The position numbers and the translations under genes are program-made. This document shows, one piece after another, positions 22,061 to 33,824 of a DNA stretch of 64,000 nucleotides. Numbering within the stretch: position 1 is the stretch's first letter; each line of letters opens with the position of its first letter. The notes beneath the pieces were generated by a model, which ran no database searches, was not told the origin of the DNA, and was given only the letters and a program-made list of their open reading frames with translations. The DNA is from Siphonodentalium dalli (lineage: Eukaryota > Mollusca > Scaphopoda > Gadilida > Siphonodentaliidae), in assembly GCA_032622095.1 (NCBI GenBank), contig CP136066.1, positions 59,364,609-59,428,608 on the forward strand, given 5' to 3'.

Positions 22061-22506
22061 TAACCAAAAAAGAAAAGAAAAGAAAAGAAATGATATATTA
22101 AAAAATAAAAGAATATTTTTTTTAAATGTGGATTTTTTTGTTTTATTAAAATATTCTCTTTTTTTTATTGTATTTAACTCCATGGTCAATTATATATATA
22201 TATTGTTTAACATTTTTTGAAAATTGAAAAACTAATGCCATTACATTTCTGAAGTTTGTGCCCCTGGCCCTTCATTCAAGTTCACTGCTTCTGCCACCCT
22301 GGTCCCAAAAATAAAATTTACTCAAATTCTTGACAGAGAATCATTAATAAGAACCATTTACTTTGGCCCTAACTGTATGCGGGGTATGCCTACACATGTC
22401 AAGTGAAATCTGACAATTTTATAAACATTCCCTGGAGATCTGCTAGAAGTCATTAATTCACAATTACAACAACAATCTATCATGTATTGTTCAAATCTTT
22501 CAACAG

Positions 22507-22953
22507 GGCAAATAGCCTGCCTGTCATTTGCAGAATGAGGTCCCCAGAGGGTTAATTTAGTGATGCTATCCCGCATAGCGGGCAACCATCACCAAATTCA
22601 GCCTCTGGGGACCTCATTCTGCTTAGGACTCATCTTCTGGGAAGTATCTATTGTATCAAATTAACATTGTTGTTAGTTACATTTCCCTTCTAGGAAGTTT
22701 CTATATCCCCTAATTTGCAGAAGATAAAATTCATAATTGATGTGCCCAATGGGTGAACATCACCAACTTCAACTGGGGAACTTCAATATTATCCTAGGTT
22801 TGCCATAGCAGTTGAGGGCCTTAGCAGAATGAGGTCCCCAGATTGTGAATTTAGTGATGCTGGCCCGCTGTGTGGGATAGCGTCACTAAATTCACCCTCT
22901 GGGGGACCTCATTCTGCGAATGACAGACACATTATCACACTATTTCAAGGCTT
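22507..22953. mobile_element. Long foldback element (9198 family) with two terminal palindromes
   Basis: Each end carries a palindrome built from CAGAATGAGGTCCCCAGAGG and its complement (22530-22620 and 22820-22915). A non-repeated middle contains TAGGACTCATCTTCTGGGAA. The right end is CTATTTCAAGGCTTG. It matches 25143-25583 throughout. Confidence 0.7.
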
Positions 22954-22989
22954 GATTGTATAATACATTGTGTTGCTTGAGGCCAGGCA

Positions 22990-23230
22990 CTACAATGTAG
23001 GAACAGACACGCTATTTGCAGGCTTGCTCCTTTGGTGATTGTGATTCAGATTTGTTCAATCAGGGTCACCAGGTCAAGTAGGTGCAAGGCCAGCTACATT
23101 ACTCTTTCTCTCCATAGTAATTCATTATATGTCTTCTATGCAAGAATCAAATGGCCTATTTTGCTTATATTTGGTATGAAATTACCTTGGGTGACAGATT
23201 TGTGAAAATGGGATCACAAAGTCAAATAAG
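22990..23230 (+). repeat. Molluscan-type dispersed repeat, diverged
   Basis: TCAGATTTGTTCAATCAGGG and GGTCACCAGGTCAAGTAGG link it to 21735-22060. Confidence 0.45.
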
Positions 23231-24170
23231 GGCAGAGCCAGAGACTTGGAACCACCTGACTGATTAATCTGACATACATGTATTGTGTTTTGGGTCCATG
23301 GATAATTGGGCTTCAAACATGTCTAAATGTTTTTAGAAAAAGGCGCTTATGAGATTGGAAATTTCGAACAATTGAGAAAGTTTGAGGTGTTGGTTGTGAA
23401 ATTCCAACTTAAGATTGGGAGTCTGGAGCCGGGTCGGGAGGGGACTTTTTCAGCTGGAGGAGGGGGTGATCAGTAGTGTACAGTTGGTAATTTCAAGGTG
23501 GATTTTCACCAATCTACATACGTGAAGTCTCTCTAACCACATATCCTGTTTAGATCTACTTCTTTTAAAGTGATTATGAAAAGTTCTGACTGTTGTGGTC
23601 TCAAGAGTCTCAATATTATCAGTCTTTGCAGTCTGGTGAGAGACCCCACAGTCATTGACTGTCTTGTTCATCCAGAATTGAGGTTTCTTGGTGATAACAG
23701 GCTCCCACACTGTGGGAGATATAGACAACTTTATCACATAGAGACCAACCTGGTTTATTGAAATTAACATATTTTGGCTATTATGCATTATAAGCTGTAA
23801 AATATACTTGGTAGGAGCATTGCTATAAGACCTAGTTTATAATTTGTTCATATGGTCATGGTTGAGTGAAATTTAGGGACCACCGAGGGGTCAGAAGATA
23901 AAAATATCTATTGAGTATACTATAGAGCAATTAGGGCTATTATCAACTTTATCGTGTCAGGGGGTCCTATACAGGAGGCATCAAAGGGTTAGATAACACC
24001 AAATCAAATAAGTACTTAAAAAATATGTTTATCCAGTCCAGGATGTCATATGATTTTAATATTATTTTGGTGTGGACTATTTCCAGGAACCATATTTTCC
24101 TATTTATTCATATTGTCATGGTTGATTGAACTTTAGTGGCCACTTGGCGCTTAGAAGATTAACATTGAAG
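23231..24170. other. Unassigned stretch
   Basis: A 112-codon minus-strand frame (23450-23788) has no recognisable domain, signal peptide or splice context. I see no other structure. Confidence 0.3.
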
Positions 24171-24174
24171 GTCA

Positions 24175-24310
24175 AGCCTTGAAATAGTGTGTCAATTAAA
24201 TTTGCAGAATGGGGTCCCCAGAGGGGATATTTAGTGACATTACCCTGCAAAGCGGGCTATCATCACCAAATTCACCCTCAGGGAACCTCATTCTACTTAG
24301 GCTTCATCTC
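24175..24310. mobile_element. Foldback (9198 family), partial copy
   Basis: It starts TCAAGCCTTGAAATAGTGTG and has the two-armed CAGAATGGGGTCCCCAGAGG structure. The right half of a full-length element can be followed to about 24440, but no right terminus is seen. Confidence 0.6.
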
Positions 24311-24583
24311 CTGTGAAGTATCTATAGCCTCAAATTAACATTGTTTTAGTTACTTTTTCCCTTCTGTCCAGTATCTATATGCCCTACTAGTGATATTTTC
24401 AGAAGATAAAATGCATAATCGAGGTGACTAATGGGTTAACATAACTTGGATGGTCTAAACTATGTCCTTTATGGGAGGCCAAATTCACATTACAAAGCTA
24501 ATTATGCTTAAGTGTAATTGCCTCACTCACAACTCCATTACACTTAAGCATAATGGCATTATTACGCTTAAGTGTAAATGCAT

Positions 24584-24958
24584 TACCCTTTACCCAACAG
24601 AACGGCCCTGTGCCAATGCATTCTCTTATATATGCGAGTCGACCATAGGTCGCCTCGCATATATACGAGAATGCATTGGCTTAACATATTAAAAATGATA
24701 AAATTGTCAAGAATGTAGAAAAATATTATAAAAATTGTTAAAAAATGTAAGAAAAAATTTATAAAATTGTTAAAGAGTGTAAGAAAAAATGGTAAAAAGT
24801 GTTAAAAACAGAATTTTTTAGGCCAATGCATTCTCTTATATATGCGAGGCGACCTATGGTCGACTCGCTTTGTATGGTGTTATTGAGACAGACCGAAGAT
24901 ATTTTAAGCTGTTGAAGCTTTATTTGGGCGTTTTTGGCCGTTTTGTTGGGTAAAGGGG
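24584..24958. mobile_element. Paired-palindrome TTAA element, copy 4
   Basis: The left end TTACCCTTTACCCAACAG is a slightly changed family terminus. Palindrome 1 is 24612-24680 (one ATACGAG change). Palindrome 2 (24822-24868) is cut after its centre and runs into TGTATGGTGTTATTGAGACA. The right end is TTGGGTAAAGGGG, lacking the final TTAA. Confidence 0.75.
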
Positions 24959-25142
24959 CGAAATGCCTTACGCTAACGCGTAATTGGCTATTAAATGTGA
25001 ATTTGGCCTCCCATAGTTCTTGAGAGCTATACTGGTCACCAGAGCATTGACTGTTCATTTAATATATCAGTACTGTTGAGGGGTCCCGGGGTATTCCAAT
25101 GTTGTTATATACCTACTGGTGTCTAAGTGGCACTACTAGTGC

Positions 25143-25583
25143 CAAGCCTGCAAATAGCGTGCCTGTCATTTGCAGAATGAGTTCCCCATAGGGTGAATTT
25201 AGTGATGCTATCCCGTACTGTGTGCTAGCATCACCAAATTCACCCTCTGGTGACCTCATTCTGCTTAGGCCTCATCTTCTGGGAAGTACCTACAGTATCA
25301 AATTAACATTGTTTTTAGTTTTCCCATCTGGGAAGTTTCTATATCCCCTTATATGCAGAAGATAAAATGCATATTCGAGGTGCCCAATGGGTGAACATCA
25401 CCAACTTCAACTGGGAAACTTCAATCTGATCCTAGGTCTACCATAGCAGTTGAGAGCATAAGAAGAATGAGGTTCCCAGAGGGTGAATTTAGTGATGCTA
25501 GCCCGCTGTGCGGGATAGCGTCACTAAATTCACCCTCTGGGGACCTCATTCTGCAAATGACATACACGCTATTTGCAGGCTTG
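25143..25583. mobile_element. Long foldback element with 8-bp target duplication
   Basis: The ends are CAAGCCTGCAAATAGCGTG and its complement. Flanking ACTAGTGC repeats at 25135-25142 and 25584-25591 mark the insertion. Terminal palindromes of about 90 bp surround a unique middle of about 180 bp. Same family as 9198-9340 and 22507-22953. Confidence 0.8.
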
Positions 25584-25758
25584 ACTAGTGCAATATTGGC
25601 ACTAAAATCCATAGATTCCAATAATTTGAGAATTTGTCATATTATGTAAATTTGTTTATACGTGTATTTCTGTAGTCAATAACAGTATAGTCTATAATTC
25701 AAAATCAAAACTCTATATACTGATCCGATCATAGCTATCTACTATCCCAAGGGATGGG

Positions 25759-26188
25759 TTAACCCTTTACCCAACAAAACGCCCAAAAACGCCCAAATAA
25801 AACTTCAACAGCCTAAACTATCTTCGGTCTGTCTCAATAACACCATACAGATATGGATATCATTGGAACCGGTTCATTGACCACATTGTGATGGTTACAG
25901 TTATGCCCTGTGCCAATGCATTCTCTTATATAGGTCGCCTCGCATATATAAGAGAATATTTTTTTAACACTTTTTACCATTTTTTCTTACATTCTTTAAC
26001 AATTTTATAATTTTTCTTACATTTTTTAACAATTTTTATAATATTTTTCTACATTCTTTGACAATTTTATCATTTTTAATATGTGTTAAGCCAATGCATT
26101 CTCTTATATATGTGAGGCGACCTATGGTCGACTCGCATATATAAGAGAATACATTGGCACAGGGCCGTTCTGTTAGGTAAAGGGTTAA
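25759..26188. mobile_element. Paired-palindrome TTAA element, copy 5
   Basis: Perfect ends, TTAACCCTTTACCCAACA and AGGTAAAGGGTTAA (one change on the right). Palindrome 1 (25912-25958) has lost much of its left arm and centre; palindrome 2 is complete at 26090-26158. The left side has the longer family flank including TCTTCGGTCTGTCTCAATAA. Confidence 0.85.
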
Positions 26189-26439
26189 ACATCCGCCGAT
26201 CATGATCGGTCCCTCGTTTGGTTCAGTTGATCTATATTCCCAAATTAGCAGACGAGACAATGCATAATCGAGGTGTCTAGTTGGTGCTCATCATCATTTT
26301 CACCATCCGGGAACTTAAATATGTGTCTTGGTATCCCAAAGCAGACGAGGCCGTGGTGTTATCTCAGTCAGACCAGAGTAGCGAGAGGACTGAACTATGC
26401 CATGCAACTGTTATTGAGTATTCATATAACCCATCATTG

Positions 26440-28710
26440 TTATGTTAACTGTATTCAGTATTCACCACCCCTCTGTTAACTATATTCAGTATTCACCACC
26501 CCTCTGTTAACTATATTCAGTATTCACCACCCCTCTGTTAACTGTATTCAGTATTCGCGCCCGTCTGTTAATTTGTATTCAGCATTCACCTCACCCCTAA
26601 GTTAATTGTGATTCAGTATTCACCTCATCCATCTGTCAACCGGCATTCAGTATTCGCCCCACCCCTAAGTTAATATGTATACAATTCACTCCCTCTGGTA
26701 ACTCGTATTCAGTATCCATCCCCTCTGTCAACTGGTATTCAGTATTCACCCATCCCTCCAGTAATTGCTATTCAGTATTCATCTCACCCTCTGCTAACTA
26801 ATATTCAGTATTCATCCGCCTCTCTATTAACTGGTATTCAGTATTCATCCCTTATGTTAACTGGTATTCAATATTCACCCACTCCTCTATTAACTGATAT
26901 TCAGTATTCATCCACCTCTCTATTAACTGGTATTCAGTATTCATCCCACCCTATGTTAACTGTCATTCAGTATTCGCGCCCCTCAGTTAAATGGTGTTCA
27001 GCATTCACCTCTATGTTAACTGGTATTTAGTATTCACCCCACCCCCTGTTAACTGGTATTCAGTATTCACCCACCCCTCTATTAACTGATATTCAGTATT
27101 CATCCACCTCTCTATTAACTGATATTCAGTATTCATCCCACCCTCTGTTAACTGTCATTCAGTATTCGCGCCCCTCAGTTAACTTGTATTCAGTATTCAC
27201 CCACCCCTCTATTAACTGATATTCAGTATTCATCCACCTCTCTATTAACTGATATTCAGTATTCATCCCACCCTCTGTTAACTGTCATTCAGTATTCGTG
27301 CCCCTCAGTTAAATTGTTTTCAGTATTCACCTCTATATTAACTGGTATTCAGTATTCACCCCACCCCCTGTTAACTGCTATTCAGTATTCACCCCTTATG
27401 TTAACTGGTATTCAGTATTCACCCACCCCTCTATTAACTGATATTCAGTATTCATCCACCTCTCTGTTAACTGTCATTCAGTATTCGCGCCCCTCAGTTA
27501 GCTTGTATTCAGTATTCACACACCCCTCTGTTAACTGATATTCAGTATTCATCCACCCCTCTATTAACTGATATTCAGTATTAATCCCACCCTCTGTTAA
27601 CTATCATTCAGTATTCACGCCCTCAGTTAAATTGTATTCAGTATTCACCTCTATGTTAACTGGTATTCGGTATTCACCCCACCCCCTGTTAACTGGTATT
27701 CAGTATTCACCCCTTATGTTAACGGGTATTCAGCATTCACCCACCCCTCTATTAACTGATATTCAGTATTCATCCACCTCACTATTAACTGGTATTCAGT
27801 ATTCACGCCCTCAGTTAAATTGTATTCAGTATTCACCTCTATGTTAACTGGTATTCGGTATTCACCCCACCCCCTGTTAACTGATATTCAGTATTCGCCT
27901 CACGCCTCTGTTAACTGGTATTCAGCAGCACCTCACCCCTCTGTTAGCTGGTATTCAGCATTCACCTCACCCCTCTGTTAACTGGCATTCAGTATTCACT
28001 CCCTCCCTGTGTGAACTGGTATGCATGATTCACCCTCCTTAGTTAACTGATATTCAGTATTCACTTCACCCTCTGTTAACTTTTATTCAGTATTCACCCA
28101 CCAATCTGTTAAATGGTGATAAATTTTCACCCCAATCTTCTGTTAACTGGTATTCCGTATTCACCCCATCCCTCTGCTAACTGCTGTTCAGTATTCACTT
28201 CCAATATCTGTTTACTCGTAATCAGTATTCGCATCTCTGTTACCTGGTATTTGGTGTTCACCCCACCCCTAGCTGTTAGTTGGTACTCTGTATCCACCCA
28301 CCCCTCTGTTAAATGGTATTCAGTATTCACATCATCCCTCTGCTAACTGCTGTTCTGTATTCATCTCACATATATGCTAACTGGTATTCAGTATTGACCC
28401 CACACCCTGTTAACTGATAATCAGTATTCACCCCACCTCTGTTAACTGGTATTCTGTATTCACCCACCAATATGTTAAATTGTGATAAATATTCACCACA
28501 CCCTCTGTTAACTGGTATTCAGTATTCACCCAACCACCTGTTAACTGGTATTCAGTATTCATCCTCCTCTGTTAACTGGTATTCAGTATTCACCCGACCC
28601 TTTGTTACATTGTATTCAGTGTTCATCGATCCCTCTGTTAACTTGTATCCAGTATTCATCCTCCTCTGTTAACTGGTATTCAGTATTCATCCACCCTTTG
28701 TTAACTTGTG
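26440..28710 (+). repeat. 31-34-bp minisatellite
   Basis: Roughly 65-70 imperfect copies of a unit containing GTTAACTGGTATTCAGTATT followed by a CACCCCACCCCT-like tract. Units vary in length and in the C-rich part, and blocks of several units recur as larger repeats (for example 27060-27300). Open frames through it simply translate the unit. Confidence 0.9.
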
Positions 28711-28845
28711 ACACCCTCGTAATATTAACGCGATAGATGTTGTCATTGTAGGTTTTCCAAGAGTTCTTTATCCTGGAAACGCACTATATGACCTATATAT
28801 GAGCTGTCTTCACCTGTCCACTAACATATTATTTGATTGATACTA

Positions 28846-29035
28846 TCGATACGTTCAATCAAGCTCCATGCAGAGTTTAGTCCCCTACGCAGGACCACCC
28901 TGAAAAACAGAGTTCAGTCCCCTCGCTAGTCGCTGCGCGATGTCTGAGACTGAACTCTGCATGGAGCTTGACGCAGGACTTACGTCAGACATAGCGAAGC
29001 GAGGGGACTGAACACTGTTTTTGTAGCTTGACGTT
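28846..29035. mobile_element. Foldback element I
   Basis: Inverted segments ATCAAGCTCCATGCAGAGTT, CAGAGTTCAGTCCCCTCGCT and complements occupy this stretch. Pieces recur at 59690-59745 and 60320-60365. Confidence 0.6.
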
Positions 29036-29193
29036 CATTAATCGCGTTGAATTCTCGACTCCTCGACCTGTGACCTCTTAGGCCTACGGAATCTGACGAG
29101 GTTTGCCGAATGAATCGAGTTGGTTATAGCGCGTTCCCAGGATAGATAACTCTTTTTAAAACATATGAAGACAACACTTTCAACAATACTAAC

Positions 29194-29362
29194 CGCCCAT
29201 GTTGTTTCCGAATCCGACTCCGCCGCCGCCGCCAATCATGTTGATTACGAGGAGAGAGGTGAGGAGGTCAATGGTACTATCAGGGTGGTCCGCATTGACG
29301 ACTGTGTCGTAACTCAATACACATAACGCCAATATGGCTACACCGAATTTCTTAGTCCACAT
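29194..29362 (-). CDS. Secreted glycine-rich protein, signal-peptide exon
   Basis: Acceptor TATATCTCCTTTGTAG lies directly before the ATG at 29362, so the 5' UTR is expected in an upstream exon. The exon encodes MWTKKFGVAILALCVLSY, a positively charged start and a hydrophobic core. A likely cleavage site follows VVNA, then comes a mature start DHPDST, a hydrophobic LLTSLLVINM and GGGGGVGFGNNMG. The donor G|GTTAGT at 29193 gives phase 1 and pairs with the phase-1 terminal exon at 19540-19889 across a 9.3-kb intron. Without splicing the frame ends one codon later at TAG (29189-29191), so a 57-residue short form is formally possible. The product is expected to be exported, plausibly to shell or another extracellular matrix. 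Confidence 0.75.
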
Positions 29363-29545
29363 CTACAAAGGAGATATAAACATAACGTCAATGGCTAAAC
29401 ACCGAATTTCTTAGTCAACATCTGAAAAGGAGATAATTATACACATAACGGCAATGTGGTTACACTCTATATTTAGTCCGTATCTAGCAATGAGATATGC
29501 ACAGAAGGTCGATATGGCAACACCGAATTTCTTAGTCAACCGGGG
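29341..29545 (-). repeat. Tandem decayed copies of the signal-peptide exon start
   Basis: A unit of about 60 bp spanning the acceptor and the first codons (ACTAAGAAATTCGGTGT) recurs with landmark positions 29342, 29401, about 29462 and 29522. Copy 2 keeps a good acceptor, CTCCTTTTCAG, and an ATG but hits a stop after eight codons. Copy 3 has ATA for ATG. Copy 4 lacks an acceptor. These are relics of a local exon-start duplication. Confidence 0.7.
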
Positions 29546-29765
29546 CGGGATTTTTCCGGGCACGTATGCCGGGGATGGATGCGGGTGGTCGATGGGACCA
29601 ATAAACAATTTTTTCCGCAACTCAAAAAAATAGTTTTTATTGTTTTTGCAATGAGTTTGGCTTAAAACACCTTAGAATAACAGGGGGGGGGGATTTTTTT
29701 TTCCGGGCACATATGCCCTTTGGGTGGACCACCAAACAATTTGTTCCGCAACTCACAGGGTGGGT
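29535..29765 (+). repeat. Two-copy direct repeat
   Basis: TTTTTCCGGGCACGTATGCC...AACAATTTTTTCCGCAACTC recurs about 165 bp later. A G-tract precedes the second copy. Confidence 0.6.
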
Positions 29766-29789
29766 GTCCAAAAATGGTCGGAAAAAACT

Positions 29790-30084
29790 TTTCGAAAACG
29801 AAAAAATTGTTAAAGAATGTAAGAAAAAATGGTAAAAAGTGTTTAAAAAAAATTTGTTTTAGGCCAATGCATTCTCTTATATATGCGAGGCGACCTATGG
29901 TCGACTCGCATATATAAGAGAATGCATTGGCACAGGGCATAACTGTAACTATCACAATGTGGTCAAGGAGCCGGTTCCAATGATATCCATATTTGTATGG
30001 TTCTATTGAGACAGACCGAAGATATTTTAGGCTGTTGAAGCTTTATTTGGCCGGTTTTGGCCGGTTTGTTGGGTAAAGGGTTAA
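29790..30084. mobile_element. Paired-palindrome TTAA element, copy 6 (left part lost)
   Basis: Only palindrome 2 (29863-29931) and the long right flank remain, with ATATCCATATTTGTATGGTT and the terminus GTTGGGTAAAGGGTTAA. The left end is replaced by the repeat at 29535-29765. Confidence 0.8.
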
Positions 30085-30394
30085 CAGAATTATTCGATGA
30101 AACGAACATGGCTCATTCGAGCTTCCAAATTTTGTCTACGTAAGATGGAAGGAGGAATAAGATAGGTTGAGAAATACACGAAATATTGTTATACGGCTTT
30201 ATATACGCTCTGAAAAATAACAGCCATTTTCCAGCTATTTAAATTTTTTCTCACAGAAGTGAAACAAACGCTCTTTATTTCTACCGTATCAGGAATAGAC
30301 TAACATACAGAACGCTCTTTTAATGTTCCATGCCATGCACATGGCTGTTGTTTGTTTGGGACCCAGACTATGGCAAGCCGTTTTCACATTTTCG

Positions 30395-31100
30395 ATTTAT
30401 TTGGAGTCCAAATATTTGGAATTAAGTCCAAATAGCGAATTGGACTTAAGTCCAAATACCACATAATTGTGAATTCGGGGAGGAATTGGACTTAAGTCCC
30501 AATGAATTACACTTAAGTGTAAATACTGATATTTTCATCTATTTGGACTTAAGTCCAATTCCTCGCCAAATTCACAAATATGTGGTATTTGGACTTAATT
30601 ACAATTCATTTGGACTTATGTGCAATTCAACGGTATAAGAAACACCCCCATCAGATATTAAGCAGGTCTGGTTTTGCCCATATAATAGGGCGGAGTTGTG
30701 GGATAATGGCCATGTAATTCAGTCATGTCAGAATTGAAGAAATAGTTGGACTTAAGTCCAAATAGCGAATTGGACTTAAGTCCAAATACCCCATAATTGT
30801 GAATCGGCGAGGAATTGGACTTAAGTCGAATTAATTGGACTCAAGTCCAATTATTTGGACTTAAGTCCAAATATTTGGACTTAAGTCCAAATATTTGGAC
30901 TTAAGTCCAATTCCTCGCCGAATTCACAATTATGTGATTTTTGGATTTAAGTCCAATTCGCTATTTGGACTTAAGTCCAACCATTTGTAAGTCCGAATAA
31001 TTGGACTTAAGTCCAAATAATTGGACTTAAGTCCAATTCCTCGCCGAATTCACAATTGGACTTAAGTCCAATTAATTGGACTTAAGTCCAAATGCTAAGT
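30395..31100. repeat. Array of the palindrome TTGGACTTAAGTCCAA
   Basis: About two dozen full or near-full copies of this perfect 16-bp palindrome, many extended to ATTTGGACTTAAGTCCAAAT, occur in 700 bp. They alternate with a spacer (TTCCTCGCCGAATTCACAAT and its complement), so the array is itself symmetrical. A related TTACACTTAAGTGTAA occurs here and at 24500-24580. Confidence 0.85.
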
Positions 31101-32160
31101 AGGAACTAGATGACCCATCTGGACATGCCATAAATGTATTTATTTTGACACATTGGCATGCATGGTCCTTTCCCCACTTACAGGGGCGTACGTAGCCTAT
31201 ATATTTAAGACTGAGAACCAATTACTTCGATTCATCGTATCATTGATGAAGAACGTACACGTATGAATTTGGTGGAAACTAGCGCTAAACATATTTGTAT
31301 CACTATCAGTTTCGGTGACCCTCCCCTCCCCAATCATGGCACGAAGGTGACTTCCATTCCTTATTAGAAAATATTTATATTTATGTGAAACAAAGGGTGT
31401 TAATTGTAGGGTGGCCACCAAGGCACTCTTTACATACACCCGATCAAAAAATGGTCACTGTCCAGATGGGTTCAAATAGGGAACTCATGCCATTATTTTC
31501 ACAGCCCCTTGACCGATTTAGGTTACTCAAATGACGTTATACGAGCACAACTTGACCTCCAGCAGTTCGTGAGTGACGTCACTGGATGGTAACCACGTTA
31601 TGCAGCACCATTAGAATGCACCCAGTTGGTTTCCGTTGTTAGCAACAGCATCCTTAGAAACGTCAACAACTCAACATACACAACGTATTTTCGTGCAATC
31701 GGCGGCGACCTCTTTCAAAAAGATCAAATGATGCGCCCCAACAAGCACTCAAATAGAATTGTTTAATGTTCAGTTTGTGAAGTCTGTAACTTAATTTATA
31801 AGCAACCGGAAGTTTGTTACTATAAAATATATGTTCCGTGAGCTGGTGAATTTGCACTACCGATAATCGATATCGGTGCTAGTGCTAACTAGTGCTACTG
31901 GCTACTGCTCAACTTCAAGTTCAGACTTTCATTCATAAACAACCAAATTCACATGACTGCAAAATATACTCGTACAATTCAGTTTTTGTATTTATAACTT
32001 TACGCGAATCATAAGATTTTATTAGAAATCACACCATACTATGATATATTTCTCCTGCACTATTTAGAAATATAATTATAATATAAAGCGGACTGTTTCG
32101 CGGTGCAGTCGTATGAATACAAAACTTCATAATTAGGTATAGTCTCTACTATACGGCAGC
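31101..32160. other. Unassigned stretch
   Basis: No exon or repeat recognised in about 1 kb. Confidence 0.4.
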
Positions 32161-32162
32161 GG

Positions 32163-32225
32163 TTATTCGCCATCGGATGGCAAATAGCGATTCTACCGAT
32201 ATGCGCTATTTGCCATCCGATGGAT
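32163..32225. repeat. Short inverted repeat
   Basis: CCATCGGATGGCAAATAGCG is followed 12 bases later by its near complement CGCTATTTGCCATCCGATGG. Confidence 0.75.
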
Positions 32226-32299
32226 TTTAAAGAAAAGAAAACATATCATATCATCACAATACGCTATTATAATGATGATTCCTACCGCATTCGTGATGA

Positions 32300-33345
32300 T
32301 TAGGCCCAGTTGACCGTCGGTTGACCACCTACAGATATCCTTGGGGGGGGGGGTGGCAAATAAGAAATCGACCAATTTTGAAGGAAATTTCGTATATTTT
32401 GAACATTTAGTGGCACAAGCTGTCGCTATATGGCCTCATAATCACCATTTCTACCCACCTTACTGAAAACCCGGACCAGTTGACCGTCGGTTGACCACCC
32501 ACAGATATCCTGGGGGGATGGCAAATAAGAAATCGACCAATTTTGAAGGAAATTTCGCATAGTTTGAACATTTAGTGGCACAAGCTGTCGCTAGATGGCC
32601 ACATAATCACCATTTCTACCCGCCTTACTGAAAACCTGGACCAGTTGACCGTCGGTTGACCACCTACAGATATCCTGGGGGGGGGGGGTGGCAAATAAGA
32701 AATCGACCAATTTTGAAGGAAATTTCGTATAGTTTGAACATTTAGTGGCACAAGCTGTCGCTATATGGCCACATAATCACCATTTCTACCCACCTTACTG
32801 AAAACCCGGACCAGTTGACCGTCGGTTGACCACCTACAGATATCCTGGGGGGATGGCAAATAAGAAATCGACCAATTTTGAAGGAAATTTCGTATAGTTT
32901 GAACATTTAGTGGCACAAGCTGTCGCTATATGGCCACATAATCACCATTTCTACCCGCCTTACCGAAAACCCGGACCAGTTGACCGTCGGTTGACCACCC
33001 ACAGATATCCTGGGGGGATGGCAAATAAGAAATCGACCAATTTTGAAGGAAATTTCGTATAGTTTGAACATTTAGTGGCACAAGCTGTCGCTATATGGCC
33101 ACATAATCACCATTTCTACCCGCCTTACCGAAAACCCGGACCAGTTGACCGTCGGTTGACCACCCACAGATATCCTGGGGGATGGCAAATAAGAAATAGA
33201 CCAATTTTTAAGGAAATTTCGTATAGTTTGAACATTTAGTGGCACAAGCGCTGCTGTCGCTATATGGCCACATAATCACCATTTCTACCAACCTTGTCGA
33301 AAACCCGGACCAGTTGACCGTCGGTTGACCACCCACAGATATTGA
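32300..33345 (+). repeat. 165-bp satellite with internal G-tract
   Basis: Six units and a partial one, starting at about 32306, 32476, 32641, 32811, 32976, 33141 and 33310. Each opens CAGTTGACCGTCGGTTGACC, has a G-run of 5-10 bases and then GGCAAATAAGAAATCGACCA. Units differ by few substitutions, indicating recent amplification. A run of about 23 G follows at 33374. Confidence 0.9.
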
Positions 33346-33397
33346 ATTATTTTTAATTCACCAAACATTTGGTGGGGGGGGGGGGGGGGGGGGGGCT

Positions 33398-33824
33398 TGT
33401 TAAATACGCCTACCTTGATTTCAGCCACACCGACTGCTAAGTCCCACAGATCTATTCGTTTGTTGTCGTGGATGAACTCTTTGGTGGATGATCCTTATAT
33501 ACGACTTCTAGCATAATATGGGCGCACCAGCGGTCTTATCGTGTTATACCCGTTAATTACGTCCAGCCTGCACCTTTACTCCAATTAGCAGGTAATCAAT
33601 CCATATTTGTTTAATTAACCTACAAACTTAAAAGTAAATTTCAATATAGTTATAGATATGTGTGTCAGAATATGATCTCGGTCATAGCCATGACACATTA
33701 TATAAACCCGATTAGTTTTCCCTCAAAGATGTCCGATTTGACACCATAAATATAGGAGTGGTATGTTTCTATAATAGAAAATAATTATATCCTATGACCT
33801 CATTAATAAAACAATTAGATCGCA
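33398..33824. other. Unassigned stretch
   Basis: No feature recognised. Confidence 0.35.

Noticed and set aside
23450-23788. 112-codon minus-strand frame
   Set aside because: No recognisable domain or gene context; could be part of a repeat but no second copy is in the window.
27314-28672. Repetitive 'YSVFT' open frames
   Set aside because: Translations of the 31-34-bp minisatellite; frame shifts between units show no coding constraint.
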